From assembly GCF_001586775.1 (NCBI RefSeq), contig NZ_LQXS01000001.1, forward strand, positions 434,001 through 498,000: 64,000 nt of DNA. Reading direction: 5' to 3'. The position numbers and the translations under genes are program-made. The notes below the pieces were generated by a model, which worked only from the letters and a program-made list of their open reading frames with translations, had not been told where the DNA came from and did not search any database. Positions within the stretch are counted from its first letter, which is position 1. Each line of letters starts with the position of its first letter. This DNA is from Sphingobacterium populi (GTDB taxonomy: Bacteria; Bacteroidota; Bacteroidia; Sphingobacteriales; Sphingobacteriaceae). This document shows positions 1 through 9,628 of this stretch, piece after piece.

Positions 1-1179
1 AAAGTTGGTAATGGTAATCTATCGGCATTTCAATCTCTGAATCTTTATAGCTCTGCTTTGTATGGTGGCGTGTCTACATGGAATCTGTCACAAGCCGGCA
101 ATCCAGATCTTGGCTGGGAAACATCCGAACAAACGAATGTGGGGCTAACATTTGCTTTGCTGAAACGAAAGCTCAATGTTGATGTAGATTATTTTCAAAA
201 CAATGTCAATGGTTTGATCTTAAGTGCGCCGCAATCGCCATCAAAAGGTATTCCGGGCAATAGTATTGCCAAGAATGTGGGTAGCATGTACAACAGAGGT
301 TTGGAAATCGCTATTCATGGTGATCTTATCCGCAATCAGAATTTCTCTTGGAATGCAGGTCTAAATATTACACATGTGAAGAATCGCGTCACTGCGTTGG
401 CCGATGGCAATACCGATATCATCGGATATACACATACCACTACCGAAGCCAATAATATTACGCGTGTGGGGCATTCGGTCGGCAGTTTGTATGGCGCGTT
501 GACCGATGGTGTGAATCCCGAAAATGGGCGTCGCATATTTATTAATCGCGATGGTGAACAAGTACAATACAGCGCCGTGGTCGCGCCAGGTCAGAGCAAT
601 TGGACCTACCTTGATGGCAGCATTGCCAACCCTATTACAGTAGGTGATTATCAAGTATTAGGCAATGCTCTGCCCACGTATTATGGTGGTTTTAACAACA
701 ACTTTCGATACAAAGATTTCGACGCAACAATCAACTTTACTTTTGCCGGAGGCAACAAAATTATGAATGGCACACGAGGCACGTTGCTCGATCAACGGTT
801 TTTTAATAATTCTACTGAAGTATTGAATCGGTGGACCGAAGTAGGGCAACAAACGGATGTGCCACGGTTGGTTTATAATGATGTCATCTCCAATGGTTCT
901 GCGGGATTTTCGATTTCGGACAATGCAGAAAAAGCAGATTTTCTGCGTCTGCAACAAGTCGTGCTCGGTTACACCTTTCGGCCAGCTTCATTGCAGCGCA
1001 TAGGCTTATCCAGCATTCGAATCTATGCGCAAGGCGCGAATTTATTTCTGCTAACCGGCTATTCGGGTACCGACCCAGAATCTTCGTCTAATGGAAATTC
1101 TAACACCTCGATGGGCGTAGAAAAAAACTCTATTGGACAAGGACGTACATGGAGTGCCGGCTTGAATATTTCATTTTAA
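1..1179 (+). CDS. SusC/RagA-family TonB-linked outer membrane protein, C-terminal part
   Basis: This is the end of a SusC-type TonB-dependent transporter. The frame is open from base 1, so the true start lies outside the window and the apparent TTG start at 58 is not real. The visible 390 or so residues are beta-barrel: amphipathic strands, the family phrase NPDLGWETSEQTNVG near the start, and a C-terminus ending in aromatic residues (SAGLNISF) as expected for BAM-assembled barrels. The plug and carboxypeptidase-like N-terminal domain are missing because of the window edge. The SusD partner starts 12 nt downstream, so the two form the usual outer-membrane uptake pair. The two peptidases that follow suggest peptides as substrate; this is inference. 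Confidence 0.93.
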   Translation, partial: KVGNGNLSAFQSLNLYSSALYGGVSTWNLSQAGNPDLGWETSEQTNVGLTFALLKRKLNVDVDYFQNNVNGLILSAPQSPSKGIPGNSIAKNVGSMYNRGLEIAIHGDLIRNQNFSWNAGLNITHVKNRVTALADGNTDIIGYTHTTTEANNITRVGHSVGSLYGALTDGVNPENGRRIFINRDGEQVQYSAVVAPGQSNWTYLDGSIANPITVGDYQVLGNALPTYYGGFNNNFRYKDFDATINFTFAGGNKIMNGTRGTLLDQRFFNNSTEVLNRWTEVGQQTDVPRLVYNDVISNGSAGFSISDNAEKADFLRLQQVVLGYTFRPASLQRIGLSSIRIYAQGANLFLLTGYSGTDPESSSNGNSNTSMGVEKNSIGQGRTWSAGLNISF

Positions 1180-1191
1180 TCGCTAGAAAAC

Positions 1192-2646
1192 ATGAAAAAA
1201 TTGATAAAAAATAACCTTAAAAAATACATACTGTGGGCGTTGATTCCTACGGCACTTTTCCAGGCATGTAAGAGCGAGTCTGGATTGTATCCCGTTCCTG
1301 AAACCAGTATCTCTGATCAGAATGTATTCGATACGCCAGCACGTATTGAAGGACTGGTGAATGGGATTTATCGCCGACTAAAAACAGCTAGCTTGTATGG
1401 TGGACGCTACCTATTATATCAAGATGTGCGCGGAGAAGATTTTCTAAACGTGACTTTGAATAGTTTTACCGCATTTGACAGCTGGAATAATTCCTACAGT
1501 TCGGGTTCCAACGATATCAACAATTTGTGGTCTGAAGCTTATGCTACCATCAATAGCGCCAACATTGTGATTCACGGACTAAACAATACTGCCGTAATTC
1601 CTGAAGCCACGGCGGCGGCCTACATTGGTGAAGCGAAATTGCTGCGAGCGCTGTCTTATTTCAGTCTCGTCACTGTTTTTGCACAGCCTTATACCAGAGA
1701 TCAAGGAGCTTCGCCAGGACTGCCATTGCGCTTGCAAGCCGAAACTGGTACGGAGAACAATGATCTGGCAAGGAGCACTGTTCGTGAAATTTATACACAG
1801 ATTTTGCAAGATCTCGACGACGCCGAGCAAGCACTGCCAGACAACTATGCTACGGCATTGTTAAATACGACGCGTGCGCACAAAAATACAGCTACAGCGC
1901 TAAAAACGCGCGTGTATCTCACCATCGGAAACATTGAGAAAGTGCTAGAAGAAGCAGCCAAAATCGTTCCGCAAACTACCGCGCCATTTGCGGCGCAGCG
2001 AGGCGTAAACCATCAATTGCAGACAGATATACAAGTTGTGTTTGGCGGTAATTACACCACCACCGAATCTATTTTTAGCATGCCAATGACCGCGACCGAT
2101 GCGTTATCTGGTCAATCTGCCCTAGGATATGTATATTTGGTAAACAGAGAATATTATGTGAATCCAGCAGGTATTCTGGGAGATGATTTTTGGGGCGCGA
2201 AAGATAGTCGACGCGCGTTTCTGCAAGCTAATGGTGAGCGGCACTATTTACGTAAATACGCAAAGGCATCGCCTTATGTAGATTATATCCCCGTGATCCG
2301 GTATGCAGAAGTCTTGCTGAATTATGCCGAGGCTGCAGCCGAAAATGGACAATTGGCGTTAGCGACTTCGCTAGTAGAAGCAGTACATCGCCGCTCGGAT
2401 GCTAGTTTTACGATATCGCCAGCGGTTTCTGGCAACAAAAGCAATCTTTTGAATACGATCGCACTAGAAAGAAGAATAGAGTTGCTCGGCGAAGGATTGC
2501 GAGGAAATGATCTGCTTCGCAAGCTACAGGCATTACCAGCCAAGGGAGATGCCACTATACAGACACCGCAAGTAGAAGCGACTGCGCAGAACTATATTTT
2601 CCCACCGCCAAATACAGAATTGGCTACGAATACATTATTTAGATAA
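1192..2646 (+). CDS. SusD/RagB-family nutrient-binding outer membrane lipoprotein
   Basis: SusD-like lids sit on the SusC barrel at the cell surface and capture ligand for import. The 484-residue protein has a lysine-rich N-terminus, a hydrophobic segment and a lipobox (LFQAC, lipidated Cys26). It then shows the family's alpha-helical TPR-like body (for example AYIGEAKLLRALSYFSLV, about residue 144) and a C-terminal region with the conserved R(Y/L)AEVLLNYAEAAAENG pattern near 365-385 and an ERRIELLGEG motif. It is somewhat short for SusD (usually 500-600). It lies 12 nt after the SusC and 11 nt before the peptidase fusion, so they are surely co-transcribed. Confidence 0.93.
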   Translation: MKKLIKNNLKKYILWALIPTALFQACKSESGLYPVPETSISDQNVFDTPARIEGLVNGIYRRLKTASLYGGRYLLYQDVRGEDFLNVTLNSFTAFDSWNNSYSSGSNDINNLWSEAYATINSANIVIHGLNNTAVIPEATAAAYIGEAKLLRALSYFSLVTVFAQPYTRDQGASPGLPLRLQAETGTENNDLARSTVREIYTQILQDLDDAEQALPDNYATALLNTTRAHKNTATALKTRVYLTIGNIEKVLEEAAKIVPQTTAPFAAQRGVNHQLQTDIQVVFGGNYTTTESIFSMPMTATDALSGQSALGYVYLVNREYYVNPAGILGDDFWGAKDSRRAFLQANGERHYLRKYAKASPYVDYIPVIRYAEVLLNYAEAAAENGQLALATSLVEAVHRRSDASFTISPAVSGNKSNLLNTIALERRIELLGEGLRGNDLLRKLQALPAKGDATIQTPQVEATAQNYIFPPPNTELATNTLFR

Positions 2647-2657
2647 CATAACACAGC

Positions 2658-4877
2658 ATGAAAGCAAATATATATTTATCCTATTTATCCTTCTTTGCCG
2701 GATTGAGTCTGGTGCAGGCACAAGAATCAGCATTGCGTCTGAAGGGCACGGTGAAGCATTCGGATGCCGAATACGTGTATCTACATCGATTTGAGAACAA
2801 AACATTTACCGTGATCGACTCTGCGAAAGTGAGTAAAAAGGCTTTCTCCTTTACAAATCGAGTGCCTTTGCCCGATTTGTATGGCGTCTCGCTAGATAAG
2901 GAAAACGTTCCGGCATATGTGTTCCTTGATCAAGGGGCAACCAACATCGCGTTGGATGGCGAGGCAGCGGCGGGTGAAAGCTTAAAAGTGAAAGGATCGA
3001 AGGCGCATGCGCTGTTTGAAGCCTACAAAAAAGAAAAACAAGTCAATATAAGTGACTTTATTAAGCAACATCCAGACGAGATTGTATCTAGTTATGTGTT
3101 GTATCGTGACTGGTCGTATAAGCTATCGCCCGAGGAATTGGAGCGAAACATCGCTTTGCTAAGTCCTGCGCAGCAGCAATCGCGCTACACTAAGGATTTG
3201 CGTAAAATTATTGAGGTGGTACGGCAAGTAGCCGTTGGTAAAAAAGCACCTGCTATCGTAGCCGCTGATCCTGACGGAAAACAAGTCGCTTTATATGATA
3301 ATCTAGGAAAATATACCTTAATCGATTTTTGGGCTTCTTGGTGTCCGCCATGTCGCCGAGAAAACCCAAATATCGTGGCCAATTATCAAAAGTACAAAGA
3401 TCAGGGTTTTCAGATCTATGCCGTGTCTTTGGATAAGAAGAAGGAGCCTTGGCTAAAGGGAATTGCCGACGATAAACTGACTTGGTTGCACGTGTCCGAG
3501 CTCCGCTATTGGGATAGTGAGATCGCGGCGGCTTACGCCGTACGTGCTATTCCTGCCAACTTCTTAGTAGATGATCAAGGCATTATCGTTGCTAAAAATG
3601 TGAAAGGTGAGCGTTTGGGCGCTGTATTAGATAGTTTATTTAATGATAAAAAAGATCAAGGAAGCGAACGAGTGGGATTAGGTTGGAAGAATAATACGTT
3701 TAAAGGACAAGATCCGATCGCTTTTGAATCCACTGAAAATCGAGAAATTGATAAACAGCAAAAGCAAATATTCAGCACCGACGATCGCGTATTTTTTAGC
3801 AATGAATCTGCTGGTTCTCGTCTAAATAGCCTGACGCAATCTGCGGATGGAGTATACCAAATCCTGATCGCGCCAGAGCGTACACCGATCAATCAAAGTC
3901 CGTGGTATGCATTTGAGGCGTGGGCTACGCAAGACACCACGATCCAAGTTCAGATCAATTATGCAGATGGTTTTTACCATCGTTACGATCCAAAAATTAG
4001 TCAATCGCCCGATCAATGGACGAAAATCACTAACCTACAATTTATCAAAGAGGGCGAACGCAACAAAGCGGTGCGCTTTTCTCTGGCGCTACGCGCCAAG
4101 CCAATATGGATAGCTGCGCAAGAAAATATTCCATCCGAAAAAGTGTATAGCTGGTTAGAAAACATCAATCCTAAAGTCCATTTAGATAAAAAAGAAGTCG
4201 GCAAGACTGCGCTGCAAGCTCCATTATACGTGTATGGCGCTGGAAACGCCGAAAGTAAAAAACGCCTTATCGTGATGGGCAGGCAGCATCCGCCCGAGAT
4301 CACAGGGCATTATGCTTATGCCGGATTTGTCGATTATTTATTGGGCGATACGCCCGATGCGCGCGCATTCCGTGAAGCATATTACGTATATTTCATTCCG
4401 GTAGCGAATCCAGACGGTGTCGATGAAGGGCACTGGCGTGCGAATGCTAATGGAGCAGATCTTAATCGTGATTGGGATGCTTTTCATCAGCCAGAAACAC
4501 AGGCGCTGCGCGATTATTTTCAGCAAGAGATCAAAGCGCAAGGTAGAGAGTTGTATTTTGCCATCGATTTTCACTCCACAGGCAAAGATATTTACTACAC
4601 CGTAGATCCTAACCTCAAAAGTCGTTTTCCGGGTTTCGTGCCCGAATGGATTGCTAGCTTGCGCAATGCCGTTCCGGGTTATGAGCCGCATGTAAAACCG
4701 CTGTACTTTGAAGGTCCAACTTTCACTGCATATAGCTATTTTTATAAAAACTACGACGCCGAAGCACTGGTATATGAGATCGGTGATGATACCGAACCAA
4801 AATTTATTGATCAAAAAGCGAAACTTTCTGCCCAAAAACTGATTGAAAAGTTGACACAGGCAGATACCAAAATATAA
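2658..4877 (+). CDS. Secreted fusion of a TlpA-like thioredoxin and an M14 zinc carboxypeptidase
   Basis: The 739-residue protein begins with a Sec signal (cleavage near VQAQ, residues 18-22). Residues about 24-190 resemble the DUF4369-type domain that precedes many Bacteroidetes TlpA proteins. Residues about 195-330 are a thioredoxin fold with active site CPPC (Cys229, Cys232) and a cis-Pro near 299. Residues about 350-510 look like the beta-sandwich that precedes the peptidase in cytosolic-carboxypeptidase-like M14 enzymes. The M14 domain follows, with zinc ligands His544 and Glu547 (HPPE), His639 (DFHS), the NRDW substrate-binding segment (603-606) and catalytic Glu707 (VYEIG). All key residues of both enzymes are present. 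It probably acts in the periplasm or at the surface, trimming peptides imported by the upstream SusCD. It is 1 nt from the S9 peptidase gene. Confidence 0.88.
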   Translation: MKANIYLSYLSFFAGLSLVQAQESALRLKGTVKHSDAEYVYLHRFENKTFTVIDSAKVSKKAFSFTNRVPLPDLYGVSLDKENVPAYVFLDQGATNIALDGEAAAGESLKVKGSKAHALFEAYKKEKQVNISDFIKQHPDEIVSSYVLYRDWSYKLSPEELERNIALLSPAQQQSRYTKDLRKIIEVVRQVAVGKKAPAIVAADPDGKQVALYDNLGKYTLIDFWASWCPPCRRENPNIVANYQKYKDQGFQIYAVSLDKKKEPWLKGIADDKLTWLHVSELRYWDSEIAAAYAVRAIPANFLVDDQGIIVAKNVKGERLGAVLDSLFNDKKDQGSERVGLGWKNNTFKGQDPIAFESTENREIDKQQKQIFSTDDRVFFSNESAGSRLNSLTQSADGVYQILIAPERTPINQSPWYAFEAWATQDTTIQVQINYADGFYHRYDPKISQSPDQWTKITNLQFIKEGERNKAVRFSLALRAKPIWIAAQENIPSEKVYSWLENINPKVHLDKKEVGKTALQAPLYVYGAGNAESKKRLIVMGRQHPPEITGHYAYAGFVDYLLGDTPDARAFREAYYVYFIPVANPDGVDEGHWRANANGADLNRDWDAFHQPETQALRDYFQQEIKAQGRELYFAIDFHSTGKDIYYTVDPNLKSRFPGFVPEWIASLRNAVPGYEPHVKPLYFEGPTFTAYSYFYKNYDAEALVYEIGDDTEPKFIDQKAKLSAQKLIEKLTQADTKI

Positions 4878-4878
4878 T

Positions 4879-7053
4879 ATGACAAGCACAACATTATCTA
4901 ATACCTTTCTGGCCTTTATAGGTTTTATTATTTGGCAACCTGCTATAGCACAACAAAGCGATATTCGCATCAGTGATCTGAAAAAGATAAAGCAGATTAC
5001 GGATGTGCAGGTGCCCATGAATGGGAGTGAAGTATCTTACGCAGTCAAAGACATCGTTGCGGATAGTAGCGTTATCGGCGGATTTACCTATCGCACGCAG
5101 TGGTTCACACAAGCATTAAAACCGCAAGCCACGACAAACAAACAATCGATCGCAACGCACGACAAACTCATTGAGCAAATCGCGTACGCACCCGATGGCA
5201 AAAGATGGGCAATTGCTAAACGAGTAGGAAAGGATAAGCAACTCTATGCGTACAATACAAACTTTTTAGATACGCTGTCGTTTTCCAAAATCATTCCGTA
5301 TCAAGTACAACAGGTAAGATTCAGTGCAGATGGCAAGAAGGCATTGTTAGCCGTGCGTTTGACCTTGCAAGATCTCATCACGAGCAAGAATTTTAACCCA
5401 ACGGATGCCATTCCGGCATGGTCTTTTGAAAAGCCGGGAGATGCTGCCAATAAGACGATACGTAAATCGACCGCACAAGCAGATGCCGATGGTGATGCCC
5501 AACAAGTAGCCGCTTACTTGCAGCAGAATGAAGAAAAATCCATCGCTAAGCTGACGAACAAACTACAATTTCAAACAGAAAGCTCCACCACTGGTACGCT
5601 CTACTTCACACATTGGTATACTGTTGATTTGACGGATACCACCAGCGCTAGACCACTCACAACAGGTTTCCGTTCGTACCCACGAGCAGAATTTATTGCC
5701 GCAGATCAGGTGATTGCGAGCGTAGATCGCGATACACTAGCGCATCCCGATCGAATTAATTCATCGGACATTGTGCTAATTAACATCAACTCCGGTACGC
5801 AAGAGCGCGTATTGGGCGACGGCGTACATCGCTATCAGCTGGAAGCTGTAGCGACATCTGGAAAGAAAGTAGCGATTAGCCAAGTGGCCCAAAATTCACT
5901 CACATTAGGCCAACTGTGGGTGTATGATACAAAAAGTTGGCAAGGTAAAGGCATAGTTCACGATAGAAATCAAGCGCAGGTACAATTTGGTCAGAAAGAT
6001 GATGAACTCTACTTCTTGTCCTCAAGTAATGGCGGTAAGGTTATCAATCAGGTCGATTTATCTTCTGGAAAAGTTTTGGTGCTCACCTCAGTAGATGAAG
6101 GAATTAATGATTATTGGGTTGGCAAGAAGCAAGCAGTTTTTTCAAAAACGACGTATGCTAATCCGTCAGAATTATTTATCAGCACCTCGGATTTTTCCAA
6201 ATCGGAAGCTATCACCCAAATCAATGCCGATTGGTTGGCTGGAAAATCCATCGCAAAACCAGAAAAATTCACCTTTACCAATGAGCTGGGATTAGAAGTG
6301 GAATATTGGTTACTCAAACCTGCAGCAGCCAGTACCTCACACAAAAGTCCGCTTTTAGTGCAGATTCACGGCGGGCCGGCTTCGATGTTTGGTCCTGGCG
6401 ACGCAAGTATGTGGCACGAATACCAATATTTTATAGCAAAAGGATATGGCGTGCTGTATGGCAATCCTCGTGGTTCTAATGGCTATGGCGAAGCTTTTCT
6501 GCAATCCAATTATCGGGATTGGGGATTAGGTCCTTCTAAAGATGTTTTGACCGCTGTGGATAAAGTGGTGTCGCAAGGATGGGTGAATTCAAACAATCTG
6601 TATGTTACTGGTGGTTCTTATGGTGCATTTTTGACGACTTGGATTATCGCGCACGACCATCGTTTTCGTGCCGCTTCCAGCCAGCGTGGCGTATATGATT
6701 TGTACACTTTCTTTGGCAGTGGCAATGTATGGCCGATGTTAAAACGTTATTTTGGTGGTTTTCCGTGGGAAAATGGGATAAAACAAATCTTAGAAGAGCA
6801 GTCGCCTATAACGTATGCTACAGATATCCAGACACCGTTGCTTATTTTCCATGGTGAAAATGACAACCGTACTGGTCCCACGCAAAGCGATTATTTGTAT
6901 AAACAACTCAAATATCTCGATAGAGAAGTAGAATACGTACGCCATCCCGATGCTGACCACGAAATTACCCGATCGGGCAACGTAGCACAGCGCATCGATC
7001 AAATGCTGCGAACATACGAATTCTTTGAGCGTTTTAGGGATTCGGATAGGTAA
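4879..7053 (+). CDS. S9-family (prolyl oligopeptidase/dipeptidyl peptidase-like) serine peptidase
   Basis: The 724-residue protein has a signal peptide (cleavage near AIAQQ). Residues about 30-450 form a beta-propeller-like part with repeated D.K and DG.. turns, followed by an alpha/beta-hydrolase domain. The catalytic triad is visible: Ser580 in GGSYGAF, Asp662 in HGENDNRTGPTQ and His694 in DADHE. The HGGPASMFG oxyanion segment at about 493-501 and the NPRGSNGYGE block are typical of S9C enzymes. It is expected to cut short peptides, often N-terminal dipeptides, in the periplasm. It is the last gene of the SusC-SusD-M14-S9 operon and ends 16 nt from the convergent regulator gene. Exact cleavage specificity cannot be read from sequence. 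Confidence 0.92.
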   Translation: MTSTTLSNTFLAFIGFIIWQPAIAQQSDIRISDLKKIKQITDVQVPMNGSEVSYAVKDIVADSSVIGGFTYRTQWFTQALKPQATTNKQSIATHDKLIEQIAYAPDGKRWAIAKRVGKDKQLYAYNTNFLDTLSFSKIIPYQVQQVRFSADGKKALLAVRLTLQDLITSKNFNPTDAIPAWSFEKPGDAANKTIRKSTAQADADGDAQQVAAYLQQNEEKSIAKLTNKLQFQTESSTTGTLYFTHWYTVDLTDTTSARPLTTGFRSYPRAEFIAADQVIASVDRDTLAHPDRINSSDIVLININSGTQERVLGDGVHRYQLEAVATSGKKVAISQVAQNSLTLGQLWVYDTKSWQGKGIVHDRNQAQVQFGQKDDELYFLSSSNGGKVINQVDLSSGKVLVLTSVDEGINDYWVGKKQAVFSKTTYANPSELFISTSDFSKSEAITQINADWLAGKSIAKPEKFTFTNELGLEVEYWLLKPAAASTSHKSPLLVQIHGGPASMFGPGDASMWHEYQYFIAKGYGVLYGNPRGSNGYGEAFLQSNYRDWGLGPSKDVLTAVDKVVSQGWVNSNNLYVTGGSYGAFLTTWIIAHDHRFRAASSQRGVYDLYTFFGSGNVWPMLKRYFGGFPWENGIKQILEEQSPITYATDIQTPLLIFHGENDNRTGPTQSDYLYKQLKYLDREVEYVRHPDADHEITRSGNVAQRIDQMLRTYEFFERFRDSDR

Positions 7054-7069
7054 GACCTTCTGCAAAAAC

Positions 7070-9628
7070 CTAAATCTTCATTAATTCGGAAAGAGTTATA
7101 GGATATGTTTCTCCCAGTAACTGCTGGTACTGATCTTTGAATCGATCATAGAAGTGGTTGGCTTGCGACGTCAAATGAAGATTTTGCAACGCAAGCAGCC
7201 CTTTTTTTAACCCCATTTCGTGAATAGGGTCGAGCACCATAAGTAGATCGGCAGCAGTGAAAAGCAAATGCCAATTATGCTGTTCTTCCAGAGTGAGAAT
7301 GGTTTGTTGCAATCGTGAAATCAATTCTTCTTCGAGCTGGCCCTTGGCCTCGTCAAACAAGGGGTCGTCTGATCCCAATAAAAACTTGCCGCGGCGAATT
7401 AGATGACTGATATTTCTAGCGGTCAAATCCTTATTCTTTGCAATATGTGTTTGTAGTACGGCATAATCGCAATAGCATGGATGATCAATCACGACTCGAT
7501 AATGTCCATGCTCATATACAATTTCGATGCCTTCCACCGTGCTAAGCGCTTTCCGAAGACTATTAATCGTGACACCGCGTGAGGTCTTTACCTTATCCTT
7601 AGGCTTATCGGGCCATATCATATAGCTGAGTAAAGTAGAACTGATGCCTGCGGCGTTACTGTGCAGAAGTATCAGACAAAATACCTGACGTAGCCGCGTA
7701 CTGAAGAGGTGTGAAATGTCGTTACCACGACGGTCGATCACGGTGAAATCACCGAACAAAAAGATACTGTTTTGATCGGGGTGTTTCCATCCTGCTGGTT
7801 TAGGCAACCGATCGTCTGTATCTGTGCGCTGTAGACGCAATGGCAGCATGGCTTCGTCAGTAACTTGATGCTGTCTCTTCTGTTTTCTTCGAAAAATCCA
7901 TAGAGCTGCTGCCACGATGCTGACCATAATAGCCACGCCAAACCACCGCCACCAGGCTTGGATAGCAGATGATGGAAATGCATGTAATGCTGATGGACTG
8001 ATCGCCGGAAAATCTAGTTCATATACCGATAGTTTGGATCGAATATCGTCATCCGACTCTTGAACAATGGCAATGAGTTTCTGCAAATTTTTGTCGTGGT
8101 ACAACTTTGCACGCGTGCTGATCTTATCTGAATAAATGGGGATAGAATCACCCAATTGTTCGTAGCTACCATCGCGCAGCGAAAAACGGCGCAGCTGGAT
8201 CAATGAATGCGAAACATGCTCTGGATATCCAAGCATATATAACCATTTGTCGTCCGGGATTACCAATCCGCGAGCAGGTACAAAATGATGTTCTTTCCAA
8301 TCCAGTTGCCACAGCCTTGTAGTTCTACCCGCGGACGGATCTACTTCATACAAATCATAGAAATACTTACGCCCGACGATATGCTGCCCAGATTCATTGC
8401 CCATTCCGCCGAACAAATACATTTTATTCGTGGCTTCGCTGTACCCCATGGAGGTGAAATACCGCGGTAATATCTCATCCTTAGAAAAGTTCTGAGATGC
8501 AGTCCACGAGGATTGATCTAGATCATAGCGCCTCATGTCGTTATTGTACAACATATTGCCAAATCCACCGAAAACAAATAAGGCCCGTTGATCTGCAAGA
8601 TAATGTGCAGCGTGATGATTTAATTCCAATCCCAAATATCGATCACTTTCAACGCGCCATGTAAAATCGTCCAAACTTAGACTCGCGACAGTGGGACCGG
8701 AGTACGGATGCTCATAAAACGTCTCGTACACATAAAGCCGATTTTCGGTAGAATCAATAAAGCTGTTGCCTAACTTAATCAATATCGGACAAGGATTAGT
8801 AAACCGAATTGATTCGGTAGAACCGCCACGCAAATGATGGATGTATAGTGAATCGCTGTTGAAGTAGTAGGCGACATGCCGTTTCAGATCGTACTCAGAC
8901 CCTGATTTTTGAGCTGAATACAGTGCACTACTTCGATTCCAGTGATATGCGCGATTGAGTAGCCATATTACATTGGAGACTTTGCCGCGTGGATGCCCTG
9001 CCTCATCGTGTAAGACCGTTCCCGTACTCTCGCGCATTGGAAATACGAACGCTTGCCGATCATCAGTAATGGCCAGTTCCCGGATTGAAAATGAGGGTAC
9101 ATCGATCAGGTAATCACTTTTGCCGAATACGACCACCGGAGAATAGTTCTTTAGTTGTGGTGCGCGCGTACTTTCTGTGGCCAGCTCGCCGACTGCAAGG
9201 GTAATGACGCCTTTGCGTAGGTCGTAGATTAGGCGGATAGGAACCCAACGTTGCAGATGAAGCTGATCAATATCAACGGTTAACCGGATCAGACCGCTTT
9301 TTCCTTCTTCATTGAAACGGAAAACGGCTTGTTGTCCTTCCTTATCAAAATAGAGATTGTAGGTTGGCTGTTGGTCTTTATCTTTGAGGCGTATCAGATA
9401 TCCTGATGTATTATCATCACGGATGTGTACATCAAAATTGATATTTAATATACCTTTAAAGCTGAGATGATCTTCTTCGAACAGGCAGATTGAAGAACGT
9501 TGCTCGATAGGTTGATGATTACCTGTTAGCTCAATGCCTTGTGCCTGCACATCGTTTTGAAATACGTTGCTGCAAAGGCAAAAAAATAACAATACGATTA
9601 GAGGTAGATTAGTTACTTTCATCATCAA
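7070..9628 (-). CDS. Membrane-anchored transcription regulator: LamG-like and kelch sensor, TM helix, winged-helix and BTAD-like output
   Basis: The 852-residue protein has a signal sequence (about 1-29), a beta-rich LamG-like region (about 50-220), and a beta-propeller/kelch region (about 240-540) with the repeated FVFGGFGN (351) and MYLFGGMGN (403) phrases. One transmembrane helix (about 560-580) is followed by a basic stop-transfer RRKQKRQ. The cytoplasmic part has a winged helix of the PhoB/SARP type (about 632-730, with RLRQVFCLILL and SRGVTINSLRKAL) and a helical, BTAD-like tail rich in TPR-like spacing. The layout is an externally sensing one-component regulator, analogous to ToxR/CadC but with a far larger periplasmic sensor. 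It is convergent with the peptidase operon and divergent from the GH76 gene, either of which could be its target; which one is inference. Confidence 0.8.
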   Translation of the reverse strand: MMMKVTNLPLIVLLFFCLCSNVFQNDVQAQGIELTGNHQPIEQRSSICLFEEDHLSFKGILNINFDVHIRDDNTSGYLIRLKDKDQQPTYNLYFDKEGQQAVFRFNEEGKSGLIRLTVDIDQLHLQRWVPIRLIYDLRKGVITLAVGELATESTRAPQLKNYSPVVVFGKSDYLIDVPSFSIRELAITDDRQAFVFPMRESTGTVLHDEAGHPRGKVSNVIWLLNRAYHWNRSSALYSAQKSGSEYDLKRHVAYYFNSDSLYIHHLRGGSTESIRFTNPCPILIKLGNSFIDSTENRLYVYETFYEHPYSGPTVASLSLDDFTWRVESDRYLGLELNHHAAHYLADQRALFVFGGFGNMLYNNDMRRYDLDQSSWTASQNFSKDEILPRYFTSMGYSEATNKMYLFGGMGNESGQHIVGRKYFYDLYEVDPSAGRTTRLWQLDWKEHHFVPARGLVIPDDKWLYMLGYPEHVSHSLIQLRRFSLRDGSYEQLGDSIPIYSDKISTRAKLYHDKNLQKLIAIVQESDDDIRSKLSVYELDFPAISPSALHAFPSSAIQAWWRWFGVAIMVSIVAAALWIFRRKQKRQHQVTDEAMLPLRLQRTDTDDRLPKPAGWKHPDQNSIFLFGDFTVIDRRGNDISHLFSTRLRQVFCLILLHSNAAGISSTLLSYMIWPDKPKDKVKTSRGVTINSLRKALSTVEGIEIVYEHGHYRVVIDHPCYCDYAVLQTHIAKNKDLTARNISHLIRRGKFLLGSDDPLFDEAKGQLEEELISRLQQTILTLEEQHNWHLLFTAADLLMVLDPIHEMGLKKGLLALQNLHLTSQANHFYDRFKDQYQQLLGETYPITLSELMKI

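Noticed and set aside
4338..5018. A 226-codon leftward ORF across the M14 peptidase gene
   Set aside because: It is antisense to conserved M14 catalytic motifs and has no family-like sequence.
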